From Pseudomonas chlororaphis (GTDB lineage Bacteria > Pseudomonadota > Gammaproteobacteria > Pseudomonadales > Pseudomonadaceae), in assembly GCA_001023535.1 (NCBI GenBank), contig CP011020.1, forward strand, positions 310,001-374,000: DNA of 64,000 bases. The letters are read 5' to 3'. Of this stretch, positions 27,024-35,242 are shown one piece after another (position 1 is the stretch's first letter; each line of letters starts with the position of its first letter). The notes beneath the pieces were generated by a model. It was not told where the DNA came from. It did no database searches and saw nothing but the letters and a program-made list of their open reading frames with translations. Made by a program: the position numbers and the translations under genes.

Positions 27024-27569
27024 GTGAAGAAGCTCTACCTGGCTCTACCGTTCTGCGCCCTGCTGCTTCAAGGCTGCGGTGTGACCATGACCCGCTACGA
27101 ACCCAACTTCCAGAACGTTCAACAGCTCAAGCAACAGGTGCCCATGCAGCCCGTGCGTGAAGCCCAGGTCGATGCCGATTCCGGCCAAGGGTCGCTGATG
27201 GTGCGCATGAACCCGATCTCTTCGCCTGCCGGTAGCGTTCCGCTGCACATCCAGGCAGCGATCAACGACGAACTGCGCCAGGCGGGTCTGCTGGACCCTC
27301 GCGCTGACCGTCAGCTGCAAGTCCGGTTGATCAAGAACCAGCTCACGGCCGGCATGGGCAGCGGTCATGGCGAGTTGTCCGCACGCTTCACGCTGCGCAA
27401 AGGCGACCAGGTTCTCTACGAAGCCACCAAGGACGTGCAGCGCGAATGGGACAGCAGTTTCTTCGGCCCGATCGCCATCCCGGCGGCCGCGAACAACTAC
27501 AACCCGATGGTGCAGGACCTGCTCAAAAACTTGTACAGCGACCCGCAGTTCACTCAAGCGTTGAAGTAA
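27024..27569 (+). CDS. Lipoprotein of unknown function
   Basis: 181 aa starting at GTG 27024 with AAGGA six bases upstream. The lipobox LLQGC places the acylated Cys at about residue 18. The mature protein has LMVRMNPISSPAG, an amphipathic helix AAINDELRQAGLL and LQVRLIKNQL, the pattern of an envelope lipoprotein involved in assembly or binding, but no specific role can be given. It is convergent with another lipoprotein gene of similar size and shares a bidirectional terminator with it. Confidence 0.82.
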   Translation: MKKLYLALPFCALLLQGCGVTMTRYEPNFQNVQQLKQQVPMQPVREAQVDADSGQGSLMVRMNPISSPAGSVPLHIQAAINDELRQAGLLDPRADRQLQVRLIKNQLTAGMGSGHGELSARFTLRKGDQVLYEATKDVQREWDSSFFGPIAIPAAANNYNPMVQDLLKNLYSDPQFTQALK

Positions 27570-27570
27570 G

Positions 27571-27605
27571 CAAAAAAAAAGAGCCGCAATCGCGGCTCTT
27601 TTTTT
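27571..27605. terminator. Bidirectional rho-independent terminator
   Basis: Nine A, then GAGCCGC (27581-27587) pairing with GCGGCTC (27592-27598), then a run of T. It works for both strands and separates the two convergent lipoprotein genes. Confidence 0.92.
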
Positions 27606-27613
27606 CAGCGGTG

Positions 27614-28249
27614 TCAGCCCCGTGGAATGCGGGTGTCGACAGCGGAGTATTTCGTGCGGTTGTTGTCGACCCAGTTCTTCAACAGCGCATTGACCTGGCG
27701 GTTGAAGGTGTCAGTGACGGCTGCCTTGGGGGTATTGCCTGCCAGCGGCAGGAACCAGATGCCCATCCAGGTGTTGATCGCGTCATGGTTGTTGGCTTTG
27801 CCCAGTGGCTGGCCACGCTCATCCACGGTTTCCAGGCTCATGGTGTACTGGTCCGTTGCCAGTGCAGGAATAATCCCGAGCGAGAAACCACTGATGAACG
27901 CCAAGACCAACTGACCGCCGCCTGGCGCGTGGTTGTAGACCTTCAGGCGCAGGCTGTAGTCACCGGGTTGCTTCTGGAATTCGTCGAAAACCACGCGGCC
28001 AAACAGCCCCGATTCATCGATGGTACGTTTCAGTTCGGGCTTGAGCATGTCGCGGGCCTGCGGCACTTCGGTGGCCTTGGCACTGTCAGGTTCGCCCTGA
28101 TAGAAATCGAAGTCGACATAGACGTTCGGCTTGTTCGAATAACCGGCCATCGAAGGCAGGTTCACTGGGGCGACTTCATCCTTGGTGAAGCTGGCGCAGC
28201 CAGTGAGGCTCAAGGCCAGGACAAGACCTATGGCTTTTGCAAATTGCAT
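27614..28249 (-). CDS. Lipoprotein of unknown function, convergent with the previous one
   Basis: 211 aa with signal peptide and lipobox SLTGC (Cys at about 18). The mature domain includes YVDFDFYQGEP, LKPELKRTIDESGLFGRVVFDE and YSLRLKVYNHAPGG, with one hydrophobic helix (FISGFSLGIIPAL) near the middle, which suggests membrane contact. Its layout (helix that drives a two-strand unit, then a C-terminal FNRQVNALLKNWV) is similar in style to the neighbouring lipoprotein, so the two may be distant paralogues. Confidence 0.8.
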   Translation of the reverse strand: MQFAKAIGLVLALSLTGCASFTKDEVAPVNLPSMAGYSNKPNVYVDFDFYQGEPDSAKATEVPQARDMLKPELKRTIDESGLFGRVVFDEFQKQPGDYSLRLKVYNHAPGGGQLVLAFISGFSLGIIPALATDQYTMSLETVDERGQPLGKANNHDAINTWMGIWFLPLAGNTPKAAVTDTFNRQVNALLKNWVDNNRTKYSAVDTRIPRG

Positions 28250-28381
28250 ATCAACTTCCTTGCGTAATGTTCTAGTTGCCGCTCACGAAGAGGGGTGCGG
28301 ATTCTAGCGGGATCCACCCGAAATCAAAAGGCCATCACTTGGCTGGCCTCAATGCCTGCATGCAATCGTGCAAACAAGCGG

Positions 28382-29269
28382 TCACAGATCCAGGGTGCCT
28401 CTGATCAAGGCGTTGAGCACGCCCTCGACATCGGCGTCCTGCTCGTTCAACAGGCACAGCGGAATGCCTTGCAGGGCGGCTTGCGAGCCAGCCAGCCCCA
28501 CCCCCGTCAGGGCCAGTGGGCAAGCGATGTCCATTTGTAACGAACGCAGGCGCGTGGCCAGGAGGGGGTTGACCGGCGCTTGCAACGCAATCACCAGCGC
28601 CGCCGGCTGGATGGCCGCGCACACCAGGGCAAGCTCTTGCAAGGGTTGCCCGCAACCGAGCACGTCGATGCGTTGCTGCTTGCCGCCCAGCAGCACGGCG
28701 GCGCACAGCAACTGCAGTTCGGCATGCCCTTCGGTACCGGCCAGCAGTACGTGCGGCGCATCCACCTGATCCCTCTGCAGGCGCAGCATCAGGCGATTGC
28801 GCAGGAACGTGTCGAGAAACAGCCATTGGCTGCACGCCCCCAACGCACTGCCCGCCGCCAGGTCTTGCCAGACCGGCATCAACACCTTGCGCAGTACCAC
28901 AGCCTTGGGCAATAGCGTGAACAACCGGTGATAGAGGTCTTCCAGCGCCCGGGCATCGAAGGCCTTGGTGGCGTGCACGACGGCGGCACGCCAATCGTCA
29001 AGCGCGTTGTCCTCGGGCGGGACCACCTCGTGCTGGCCTTCGAGCAGTTCGCCGACCTTGCTGATGGGCAGGCCACCGGCCGTCCAGCGCAGGATGTCGC
29101 GTATGCGCTGCACATCCTCGACCGTGTACAACCGATGACCACCGTCGGTGCGTTGCGGGCGGATCAACCCATGGCGTCGTTCCCAGGCACGCAATGTCAC
29201 CGGATTGATGCCGGTCAGGCTGACCACGTCACGCATGGGCAGCAAATCGGGTGGGGTGGCTTCAGTCAT
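28382..29269 (-). CDS. LitR-type MerR repressor, B12-independent (class II)
   Basis: 295 aa. MerR winged helix at about 11-80 (MRDVVSLTGINPVTLRAWERR) followed by a domain with the layout of a cobalamin-binding light sensor. The key B12 signatures are missing: the W-x9-EH helix reads WLFLDTFLRNRL, and the D-x-H-x-x-G loop is replaced by EGHAELQ. Class II LitR proteins of Pseudomonas (PplR) lack B12 and instead obey a partner LOV protein. Here a LOV gene is divergent 147 bases away, and TGTACA-N12-TGTACA operators follow. I infer a dark repressor released by blue light. Confidence 0.88.
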   Translation of the reverse strand: MTEATPPDLLPMRDVVSLTGINPVTLRAWERRHGLIRPQRTDGGHRLYTVEDVQRIRDILRWTAGGLPISKVGELLEGQHEVVPPEDNALDDWRAAVVHATKAFDARALEDLYHRLFTLLPKAVVLRKVLMPVWQDLAAGSALGACSQWLFLDTFLRNRLMLRLQRDQVDAPHVLLAGTEGHAELQLLCAAVLLGGKQQRIDVLGCGQPLQELALVCAAIQPAALVIALQAPVNPLLATRLRSLQMDIACPLALTGVGLAGSQAALQGIPLCLLNEQDADVEGVLNALIRGTLDL

Positions 29270-29416
29270 ACGAGGGGTTTATCCGAAAGGTGGCACATTC
29301 TAAACCCATACAGTCTTTCTGCGGCGAGCATCCGTAGGTCATCATGTGGCAAACCGCACCGACGCTTTGCACAGGTGCGCTACGCAGACCGCTGCATAAT
29401 TTCGTGGGTGGGCCCA

Positions 29417-29863
29417 ATGATCGACGCAAAGCTGCTGCAATTGATGGTCGAAAACTCCAACGATGGCATCGTCGTCGCCGAGCAGGAGGGCAACGACAGC
29501 ATCCTCATCTATACCAACCCGGCCTTCGAACGCCTCACCGGCTATAGCGCCGACGACATCCTCTACCAAGACTGCCGCTTTCTCCAGCGCCAGGATCATG
29601 ATCAGGCGGGCATCGCCGCTATCCGCGAGGCGATCAGCCAGGGCCGGCCCTGCCGTCAGGTCCTGCGCAACTATCGCAAGGACGGCAGTCTGTTCTGGAA
29701 TGAATTGTCCATCACGCCCGTGCACAACGAGGCGGACCAGTTGACGTACTACATCGGCATCCAACGCGACGTTACGGCGCAGATTGCCGCCGAGGAACAG
29801 GTTCGCGCGCTGGAAGCAGACGTCGCGGAACTGCGTCGGCAACTCGCCGAGATCAATCGTTGA
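29417..29863 (+). CDS. Short LOV blue-light photoreceptor
   Basis: 148 aa, a single LOV (PAS) domain flanked by an N-cap and a C-terminal helix (VRALEADVAELRRQLAEI) for dimerisation; there is no output domain. The flavin-adduct cysteine is Cys53 in YQDCRFLQ, the same residue number as in the short LOV proteins of P. putida. The rest of the FMN pocket is intact (RNYRKDGSLFWNELSITPV, YYIGIQRDVT). ATG 29417 has only a weak ribosome site. Its partner is most likely the divergent LitR protein. Confidence 0.93.
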   Translation: MIDAKLLQLMVENSNDGIVVAEQEGNDSILIYTNPAFERLTGYSADDILYQDCRFLQRQDHDQAGIAAIREAISQGRPCRQVLRNYRKDGSLFWNELSITPVHNEADQLTYYIGIQRDVTAQIAAEEQVRALEADVAELRRQLAEINR

Positions 29864-29872
29864 AACAAAAAA

Positions 29873-29898
29873 CTGTACAAGAGGATTGACTTGTACAG
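29873..29898. promoter_or_regulatory. LitR-type operator 1
   Basis: CTGTACAA (29873-29880), ten bases, then its exact complement TTGTACAG (29891-29898): a perfect TGTACA-N12-TGTACA element. It lies between the LOV stop and the six-gene operon and overlaps a possible promoter, TTGACT (29886-29891) with TACGCT 16 bases further on. The core equals the published T(G/A)TACA-N12-T(G/A)TACA recognition pattern of LitR proteins. Confidence 0.85.
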
Positions 29899-29922
29899 AT
29901 TTAACCGTACGCTTCAGCCATA

Positions 29923-29950
29923 CCTGTACAACATTTCTTTTTTGTACAGG
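29923..29950. promoter_or_regulatory. LitR-type operator 2
   Basis: CCTGTACAA (29923-29931) and TTGTACAGG (29942-29950), nine-base perfect arms around ten bases. It ends 17 bases before the start of the NTF2-like gene, so a bound repressor would block transcription just past the promoter. Operators 1 and 2 have centres 51 bases apart, about five helical turns, which would let two dimers sit on the same face. Confidence 0.85.
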
Positions 29951-29967
29951 ATTGCCTGGAGTGCCGT

Positions 29968-30390
29968 ATGTCAGCCTACCTGCAGCAATTCGCCGAGGAC
30001 TTTGCCAGTCTCACGGGAGACAACCTCGATGCACTGGAAAAGCTGTACAGCGAAGACATCATCTTCCGTGATCCCCTGCATCAGATCCAGGGCTTGAAGG
30101 ACCTGCGAGCCTACTTCACCGAGCTGTACGCCAACGCCCACGACATCCGCTATGCCTTCACCAGCGCCGACGAAGTCCAGCCTGGGCAAGGTTACCTGCG
30201 CTGGACCTTGCAGTTCCGTCATCCACGCCTGGCCCGCGGCGAGCAGATCACCCTGCAAGGCTGCAGTCATTTGCAGTGGAGCGACCGGGTCCATTTCCAC
30301 CAGGATTATTTCGACGCCGGCGCCCTGCTCTATGAACACATCCCGGTCATGGGCGGCGCCATCCGCTGGCTCAAGGGCCGGTTGGCATGA
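29968..30390 (+). CDS. NTF2/SnoaL-like protein, first gene of the light operon
   Basis: 140 aa, cone-like alpha+beta fold: FRDPLHQIQGLKDLRAYFTELYAN and the strands YLRWTLQFRHP and HLQWSDRVHFHQDYFD. Such proteins are isomerases, hydrolases or ligand binders; function here is unknown. TGGAG sits before ATG 29968. The stop overlaps the SDR start by four bases. Confidence 0.85.
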   Translation: MSAYLQQFAEDFASLTGDNLDALEKLYSEDIIFRDPLHQIQGLKDLRAYFTELYANAHDIRYAFTSADEVQPGQGYLRWTLQFRHPRLARGEQITLQGCSHLQWSDRVHFHQDYFDAGALLYEHIPVMGGAIRWLKGRLA

Positions 30391-31139
30391 GCCGTTGCTG
30401 GCTGACCGGCGCCAGTAGCGGCATCGGGGCCGCGCTCGCGCAACACCTGCTGGAGCAAGGCCATCAGGTGGCATTGGGCGGTCGCCACGCAGATAGCCTC
30501 GCACCTCTGGCGGAGCGGTTTCCCGGCCAAGTATTGCTGGCCATCGGCGACCTCGACGACCCGGAGCAAGTGGCCGGGATCGCCACCCGGATCCAGCTTG
30601 CCTGGGGAGCGCTGGACATGGCGATCCTCAATGCCGGCACCTGCGAGTACCTGGAACCGGGCCATTTCGACCCCGCCGTGGTCGAGCGAGTGATGCGCAC
30701 CAATCTCATGGGGGTCAGCCACTGCCTGGCGGCCGCCCTGCCCTTGCTGCGCAATGGCCAGCGACCCCACCTGGTGGTGATGGGCAGTTCGGTGACCTGG
30801 CTGGCCTTGCCCCGCGCCGGTGCCTACGGCGCGTCCAAGGCGGCCGTGCGGTATCTGGTGGAGTCGCAGCGTATCGACCTGGCCCGCGAGGGCATCGACG
30901 TCACCCTGGTCAACCCCGGCTTCGTCGACACGCCACTGACCCGTCGCAACGACTTCCCCATGCCGCAACTGTGGTCGGCGCAGCGCGCCGCACGGCATAT
31001 CGCCAAGCGTCTGCCCCGACGGCCGCTGGAGATCAACTTCCCCGGCATTTTCACCCTGGTGTTGCGCCTGCTCGGGGCCATGCCCGCGTGCCTGCGCCTG
31101 AAGCTGGGCCAACGCCTGGCCCGCCATGAACAGGATTGA
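30387..31139 (+). CDS. Short-chain dehydrogenase/reductase in the light operon
   Basis: 250 aa. Cofactor motif TGASSGIGAAL at the N-terminus, NAG in ILNAGTCEYL, catalytic Ser in MGSSVTWLA, and Tyr-Lys in YGASKAAVRY. The GGRHADSL segment after strand 2 favours NADP. The C-terminus (LEINFPGIFTLVLRLLGAMP) is hydrophobic, so it may work at the membrane on a lipid. Overlaps the preceding gene; the FAD enzyme gene follows six bases later. Confidence 0.92.
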   Translation: MSRCWLTGASSGIGAALAQHLLEQGHQVALGGRHADSLAPLAERFPGQVLLAIGDLDDPEQVAGIATRIQLAWGALDMAILNAGTCEYLEPGHFDPAVVERVMRTNLMGVSHCLAAALPLLRNGQRPHLVVMGSSVTWLALPRAGAYGASKAAVRYLVESQRIDLAREGIDVTLVNPGFVDTPLTRRNDFPMPQLWSAQRAARHIAKRLPRRPLEINFPGIFTLVLRLLGAMPACLRLKLGQRLARHEQD

Positions 31140-31145
31140 CGATCG

Positions 31146-32393
31146 ATGCGTATAGCAATCATCGGCAGCGGCATCGCGGGCCTGACCTGCGCCCACCTGC
31201 TGTCACGCAAACACGAAGTGACGGTGTTCGAGGCCGCCGAATGGGTTGGCGGTCACACCCACACCGTCGATGTGGCCTGGCGTGGCGAGCACTATGCCAT
31301 CGACACCGGCTTCATTGTCTTCAACGACTGGACCTATCCGAACTTCATCCGCTTGCTCGATCAGCTCAAGGTCGCCTCACGACCGACCGAGATGAGCTTC
31401 TCGGTGCATGACCCGCTCACCGGCCTGGAATACAACGGTCACGACCTGAACACGTTGTTCGCCCAGCGTCGCAACCTGGTGTCGCCGGGATTCTGGGGAA
31501 TGCTGCGCGATATTCTGCGCTTCAATCGCCAGGCGCTCGCCGACCTGGACGAGCAGCGTATCGACGCCAGCACCACCCTGGGCAGCTACCTGCGGGCCCA
31601 GGGCTACGGCCAGCGCTTCATCGAGCATTACATCGTGCCGATGGGGGCGGCGATCTGGTCGATGTCCCCCGCGGACATGCTCGACTTTCCCCTGCAGTTC
31701 TTCGTGCGCTTTTGCCGCAACCATGGCTTGCTGTCGGTGAATCAGCGTCCGCAATGGCGGGTCATCGAAGGCGGCTCGCGCAGTTACATCGCGCCGTTGT
31801 GCCAACCGTTCGCGCAACGTATCCGGCTCAACTGCAAGGTTCACCGGGTCAGCCGCGACGAAGTCGGCGTAACGCTGACCAGCGCCGCCGGCCCGGAACG
31901 CTTCGACAGCGTGGTGTTCGCCTGCCACAGCGACCAGGCCCTGGCGCTGCTGGAAGCGCCCAGCCCGCAAGAACGCGCCGTACTGGGCGCCATCCGCTAC
32001 GCCGACAATGACGTCGTGCTGCACACCGACAGCCGCCTGCTGCCGCGCCGCAGGAGGGCCTGGGCCAGCTGGAACTATCGTCTCGGCGGCAGCGACCAGG
32101 CCCCGGCAGCCGTGACCTATAACATGAACATCCTGCAAGGTATCCAGGCATCGGAGACCTTCTGTGTAAGCCTCAACCAGACAGCGTTGGTGGACCCGGC
32201 AAAGATCATCGCCCGCTTCCAGTACGCCCATCCGCAGTACAGCCTGGCCGCATCGGCTGCGCAAGCGGACCACGCGCAACTGCAAGGCCAGCAATTGAGT
32301 TACTACTGCGGTGCCTATTGGGGCAACGGCTTTCACGAGGACGGGGTGGTCAGCGCGCTGAAGGTGGCTGAGCATTTCGGAGAAACATTGTGA
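31146..32393 (+). CDS. FAD-dependent amine-oxidase-like protein in the light operon
   Basis: 415 aa. N-terminal dinucleotide fold IIGSGIAGLTCAHLL followed by the GG motif in EAAEWVGGHTHTVDV, as in protoporphyrinogen/phytoene-type oxidoreductases. The C-terminal FAD segment around YCGAYWGNGFHEDGV closes the fold. In other proteobacteria a related flavoenzyme sits in the same set with an SDR, DUF1365 and a CFA-like synthase. A lipid desaturase or oxidase role is inferred. Confidence 0.9.
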   Translation: MRIAIIGSGIAGLTCAHLLSRKHEVTVFEAAEWVGGHTHTVDVAWRGEHYAIDTGFIVFNDWTYPNFIRLLDQLKVASRPTEMSFSVHDPLTGLEYNGHDLNTLFAQRRNLVSPGFWGMLRDILRFNRQALADLDEQRIDASTTLGSYLRAQGYGQRFIEHYIVPMGAAIWSMSPADMLDFPLQFFVRFCRNHGLLSVNQRPQWRVIEGGSRSYIAPLCQPFAQRIRLNCKVHRVSRDEVGVTLTSAAGPERFDSVVFACHSDQALALLEAPSPQERAVLGAIRYADNDVVLHTDSRLLPRRRRAWASWNYRLGGSDQAPAAVTYNMNILQGIQASETFCVSLNQTALVDPAKIIARFQYAHPQYSLAASAAQADHAQLQGQQLSYYCGAYWGNGFHEDGVVSALKVAEHFGETL

Positions 32394-33199
32394 ACAGCAG
32401 CCTTTGCCTGGGCTGGATCAGCCACCGTCGCCTGTCGCCACGGCGCCATGCCTTCCGCTACCGGATCGGCCTGTTCTACCTGGACCTGGACGAGCAAGCC
32501 TGGCTGCTCGGCCTGTCGCGCTGGCTGGGGCGCTGGCGCCTGGCACCGCTGAGCTGGCGCGAGATCGACTACCTGCCGGCGCGGACCCGTCAAGGCGATT
32601 CACTGGCCCAGGCCGCCCGCCTGCTGGTCGGACAGGCCACGGGACAAACGCCCGAGGGCCCGGTCCACCTGCTCACGCAGTTGCGTTGCTGGGGCCTGTC
32701 GTTCAACCCGGTGAGTTTCTATTTCTGCCACGACCGCGACGGGCACCTGGCGGCGATCCTGCTCGAAGTGCGCAACACGCCGTGGCGTGAGCGATTCCAC
32801 TACGTGCTGCCGGTGCAAGACGACCTCGCCAAACCGTTCGCCGTGGCCAAAGCCTTCCATGTGTCGCCGTTCATGCCGATGGACATGGACTATCGCCTGC
32901 GATTCGCCCTGGACGAACAGCACGTGCGCATCCACATGGAGAACTGGCAAGGCACCGACAGGGTTTTCGAGGCCGACCTCGCCTTGCGCCGCCAGCCGCT
33001 GGATCGAAAGGCGTTGCATCGATACATCCTGGCGTTCCCCTGGATGAGCCTGCGCACTGTCTCGGCCATTTACTGGCAAGCCTTGCGCCTGTTGTTCAAG
33101 CGCACCCCAATCCATGACCACACGACCCGCCCGGGCGACCTGGCGCTCGGCCAACCTTGCGAGAACCCCGACCATGTCCAATTCCACCCTGAGCGTTAG
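32390..33199 (+). CDS. DUF1365 family protein in the light operon
   Basis: 269 aa, matching the DUF1365 layout: ISHRRLSPRRHAFRYRI at the start, then GLSFNPVSFYFCHD, PFAVAKAFHVSPFMPMDMDY and the C-terminal FPWMSLRTVSAIYWQA. No activity is known, but the gene is nearly always beside a CFA-like synthase and a flavoenzyme. It starts with GTG 32390, overlapping the flavoenzyme stop, with GGAGA in front. It ends 26 bases inside the next gene. Confidence 0.92.
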   Translation: MNSSLCLGWISHRRLSPRRHAFRYRIGLFYLDLDEQAWLLGLSRWLGRWRLAPLSWREIDYLPARTRQGDSLAQAARLLVGQATGQTPEGPVHLLTQLRCWGLSFNPVSFYFCHDRDGHLAAILLEVRNTPWRERFHYVLPVQDDLAKPFAVAKAFHVSPFMPMDMDYRLRFALDEQHVRIHMENWQGTDRVFEADLALRRQPLDRKALHRYILAFPWMSLRTVSAIYWQALRLLFKRTPIHDHTTRPGDLALGQPCENPDHVQFHPER

Positions 33200-34436
33200 C
33201 AAGTCTACGGGCCTGGCGCCTTTGCTCGGCGGGCTGGCCCGCACCGCCGTGCTCGCTCAACTGGGCAAGCTGCGCCACGGTCACCTGCGGCTGCTCAGCC
33301 ATGGGCGGCAATGGAACTTCGGTGATGCCGCCAGCCCGTTGCAGGCCGAAGTGGAGATCCTCGACGACACCACCTGGAGCATGATCGCCGGCAACGGCTC
33401 GATCGGCGCGGGCGAAGCCTATATCCACGGCTTCTGGCGCAGCCCGGACCTGGCCTTGGTGACCCGCCTGTTCGTCGCCAACCTGGACGTGCTCGATGCC
33501 CTTGAAGGCGGCCTGGCGCGCCTGGGCCGCCCGGCGCTGCGACTGCTGCATCGGTTGAACCGCAACAGCCGACGCGGTTCCCGGCGCAACATCCTGGCCC
33601 ACTACGACCTGGGCAATGCCTTGTTCGAGCGGCTGCTGGACCCGACCATGATGTACTCCGCCGCCCAGTTCGAGCACGCCGGGCAAACACTGGAACAAGC
33701 CCAGTTGCACAAGCTGGAAAACATCTGCCAGAAGCTTGAACTGCGCCCCGACGATCATCTGCTGGAGATCGGCTGCGGCTGGGGCAGCCTGGCGATCCAC
33801 GCGGCCATCCGGCACGGTTGCCGGGTCACCACCACGACCCTTTCCGAAGCGCAGTACGCCTATACCGTGCAGCGCGTGCAGGCCCTGGGGCTGGAGCAGC
33901 GCGTGACGGTGCTGCGCGAAGACTACCGCGACCTCAAGGGCACCTTCGACAAGCTCGTCTCGATCGAAATGATCGAGGCTGTCGGCCACCGCTACCTGCC
34001 GGTGTATTTCCGCCAATGCGCGGCACTGCTCAAACCCGAGGGCCTTATGCTGTTGCAGGCGATCACCATCCGAGACCAGCGCTATGCCCAGGCACGGCGC
34101 TCGGTGGACTTCATCCAACGCTACATCTTCCCCGGCGGCGCCCTGCCCTCGCTGAGCGTGATGCTCGACACCGCCAGCCGTCACACCGCCCTCAACCTCG
34201 TGCACCTGGAGGATTTCGGCCTGGACTACGCCCGCACCCTGGAACATTGGCGCGATAACTTGCGACAGGCGCGTACCGAACTGACGACGCTGGGCTACGA
34301 CGATACGTTCCAGCGTCTGTGGGAGTTCTACCTGTGTTATTGCCAGGGCGGTTTCCAGGAGCGCGCCATTGGTGTGGCGCACCTGCTCTGGGCCGCGCCC
34401 CAGGCAAGGCGTGCGGCCTTGCCTGGACAGGCTTGA
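33174..34436 (+). CDS. Cyclopropane-fatty-acyl-phospholipid synthase-like methyltransferase in the light operon
   Basis: 420 aa. SAM motif I is LLEIGCGWGSLAIHA; the preceding RRNILAHYDLGNALFERLLD and MYSAAQFE segments and the later SIEMIEAVGHRY are diagnostic for CFA/mycolic-acid methyltransferases. It methylates the double bond of a membrane acyl chain. In Rhodobacter a related enzyme (UfaM) makes the precursor of furan fatty acids in the singlet-oxygen response. Start ATG 33174 lies inside the DUF1365 gene. Confidence 0.93.
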   Translation: MSNSTLSVSKSTGLAPLLGGLARTAVLAQLGKLRHGHLRLLSHGRQWNFGDAASPLQAEVEILDDTTWSMIAGNGSIGAGEAYIHGFWRSPDLALVTRLFVANLDVLDALEGGLARLGRPALRLLHRLNRNSRRGSRRNILAHYDLGNALFERLLDPTMMYSAAQFEHAGQTLEQAQLHKLENICQKLELRPDDHLLEIGCGWGSLAIHAAIRHGCRVTTTTLSEAQYAYTVQRVQALGLEQRVTVLREDYRDLKGTFDKLVSIEMIEAVGHRYLPVYFRQCAALLKPEGLMLLQAITIRDQRYAQARRSVDFIQRYIFPGGALPSLSVMLDTASRHTALNLVHLEDFGLDYARTLEHWRDNLRQARTELTTLGYDDTFQRLWEFYLCYCQGGFQERAIGVAHLLWAAPQARRAALPGQA

Positions 34437-34924
34437 TGCCCAGGCGATGGCTGGTCGCCAATGCCCTCTGGTTGCAGGTCGGCTGGTGGATCTGCGTACT
34501 AGGGGCTCAGCATCCCTGGCTGTTGTTGCTGGTGCCCGTCGGCCTGGCCCTGCATCTGTGGCTGTGTCCGGACTTCAATGGCGAGGTAAAGGCCCTGCTG
34601 CGCACCGCCCTGGTCGGTTGTGCGCTGGATAGCCTGCTAGGGGCGTTGAACGTATTCCGCTTCGACAGCTGGCCGCTGCCCCTGTGGCTGGCGCTGTTGT
34701 GGCTGGTCCTGGCCAGCGGCTTGCGCCACAGCCTGGCCTGGACCGGCCGGCCCGTCTGGCGCGCGGCGGTGCTCGGCGCAGTGGGAGGTCCGTTGGCCTA
34801 CCTGGGCGGCGCCAGGGTGGCGCAGGTCGAGCTGCCGCTGGGCGTCATGGAAACGGGCATCCTGTTGAGCGCGGTCTGGGCATTGGCCTTTCCCCTGCTT
34901 GTGCGCCTCGCGGCGTGGCGCTGA
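34436..34924 (+). CDS. DUF2878 family membrane protein in the light operon
   Basis: 162 aa with about five membrane helices; WLVANALWLQVGWWICVLG at the start and the conserved-looking GGPLAYLGGARVAQVELP loop fit DUF2878. Start overlaps the CFA gene stop (TGATG). It is the last gene of the operon; the convergent small gene begins 12 bases further on with no terminator between them. Confidence 0.85.
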   Translation: MPRRWLVANALWLQVGWWICVLGAQHPWLLLLVPVGLALHLWLCPDFNGEVKALLRTALVGCALDSLLGALNVFRFDSWPLPLWLALLWLVLASGLRHSLAWTGRPVWRAAVLGAVGGPLAYLGGARVAQVELPLGVMETGILLSAVWALAFPLLVRLAAWR

Positions 34925-34936
34925 GCCGCTGCCTCT

Positions 34937-35242
34937 CTACCACTGGCTAGCCAGCGTCAACGGCAGCCGCAAGGGCGCGATGGGGCCGTCACGCTGCCCA
35001 CACATCTCATCATGCACCACATGCTGCACCAACGTGCACGGCACGGGTGGCAGATCGATCAGCAACTGGCGCAGCTCGGTGGATGAACGCAATCGAACAG
35101 GCTGGCCCTGGGCATCGCTCAGGGTGACCGGACCGGTACCGGTCATGGCGCGCAGGAGGTAGAAGCCGCCTTCCAGCGACAGCAACTCAAGCGCTTCGAC
35201 TTCACCGGCCGTGACTCGCTCAGTGAGTTGACTCAAATTCAT
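34937..35242 (-). CDS. Small soluble protein, probably DUF6482
   Basis: 101 aa. It begins MNLSQLTERVTAGEVEALELLS, then GGFYLLRAM and a C-terminal histidine/cysteine patch LVQHVVHDEMC. It resembles a Pseudomonas-specific small family, but I cannot give a function. It is the third gene of the operon that starts at 36317 and overlaps the DUF3833 gene by four bases, so it shares the light-controlled promoter. Confidence 0.72.
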   Translation of the reverse strand: MNLSQLTERVTAGEVEALELLSLEGGFYLLRAMTGTGPVTLSDAQGQPVRLRSSTELRQLLIDLPPVPCTLVQHVVHDEMCGQRDGPIAPLRLPLTLASQW

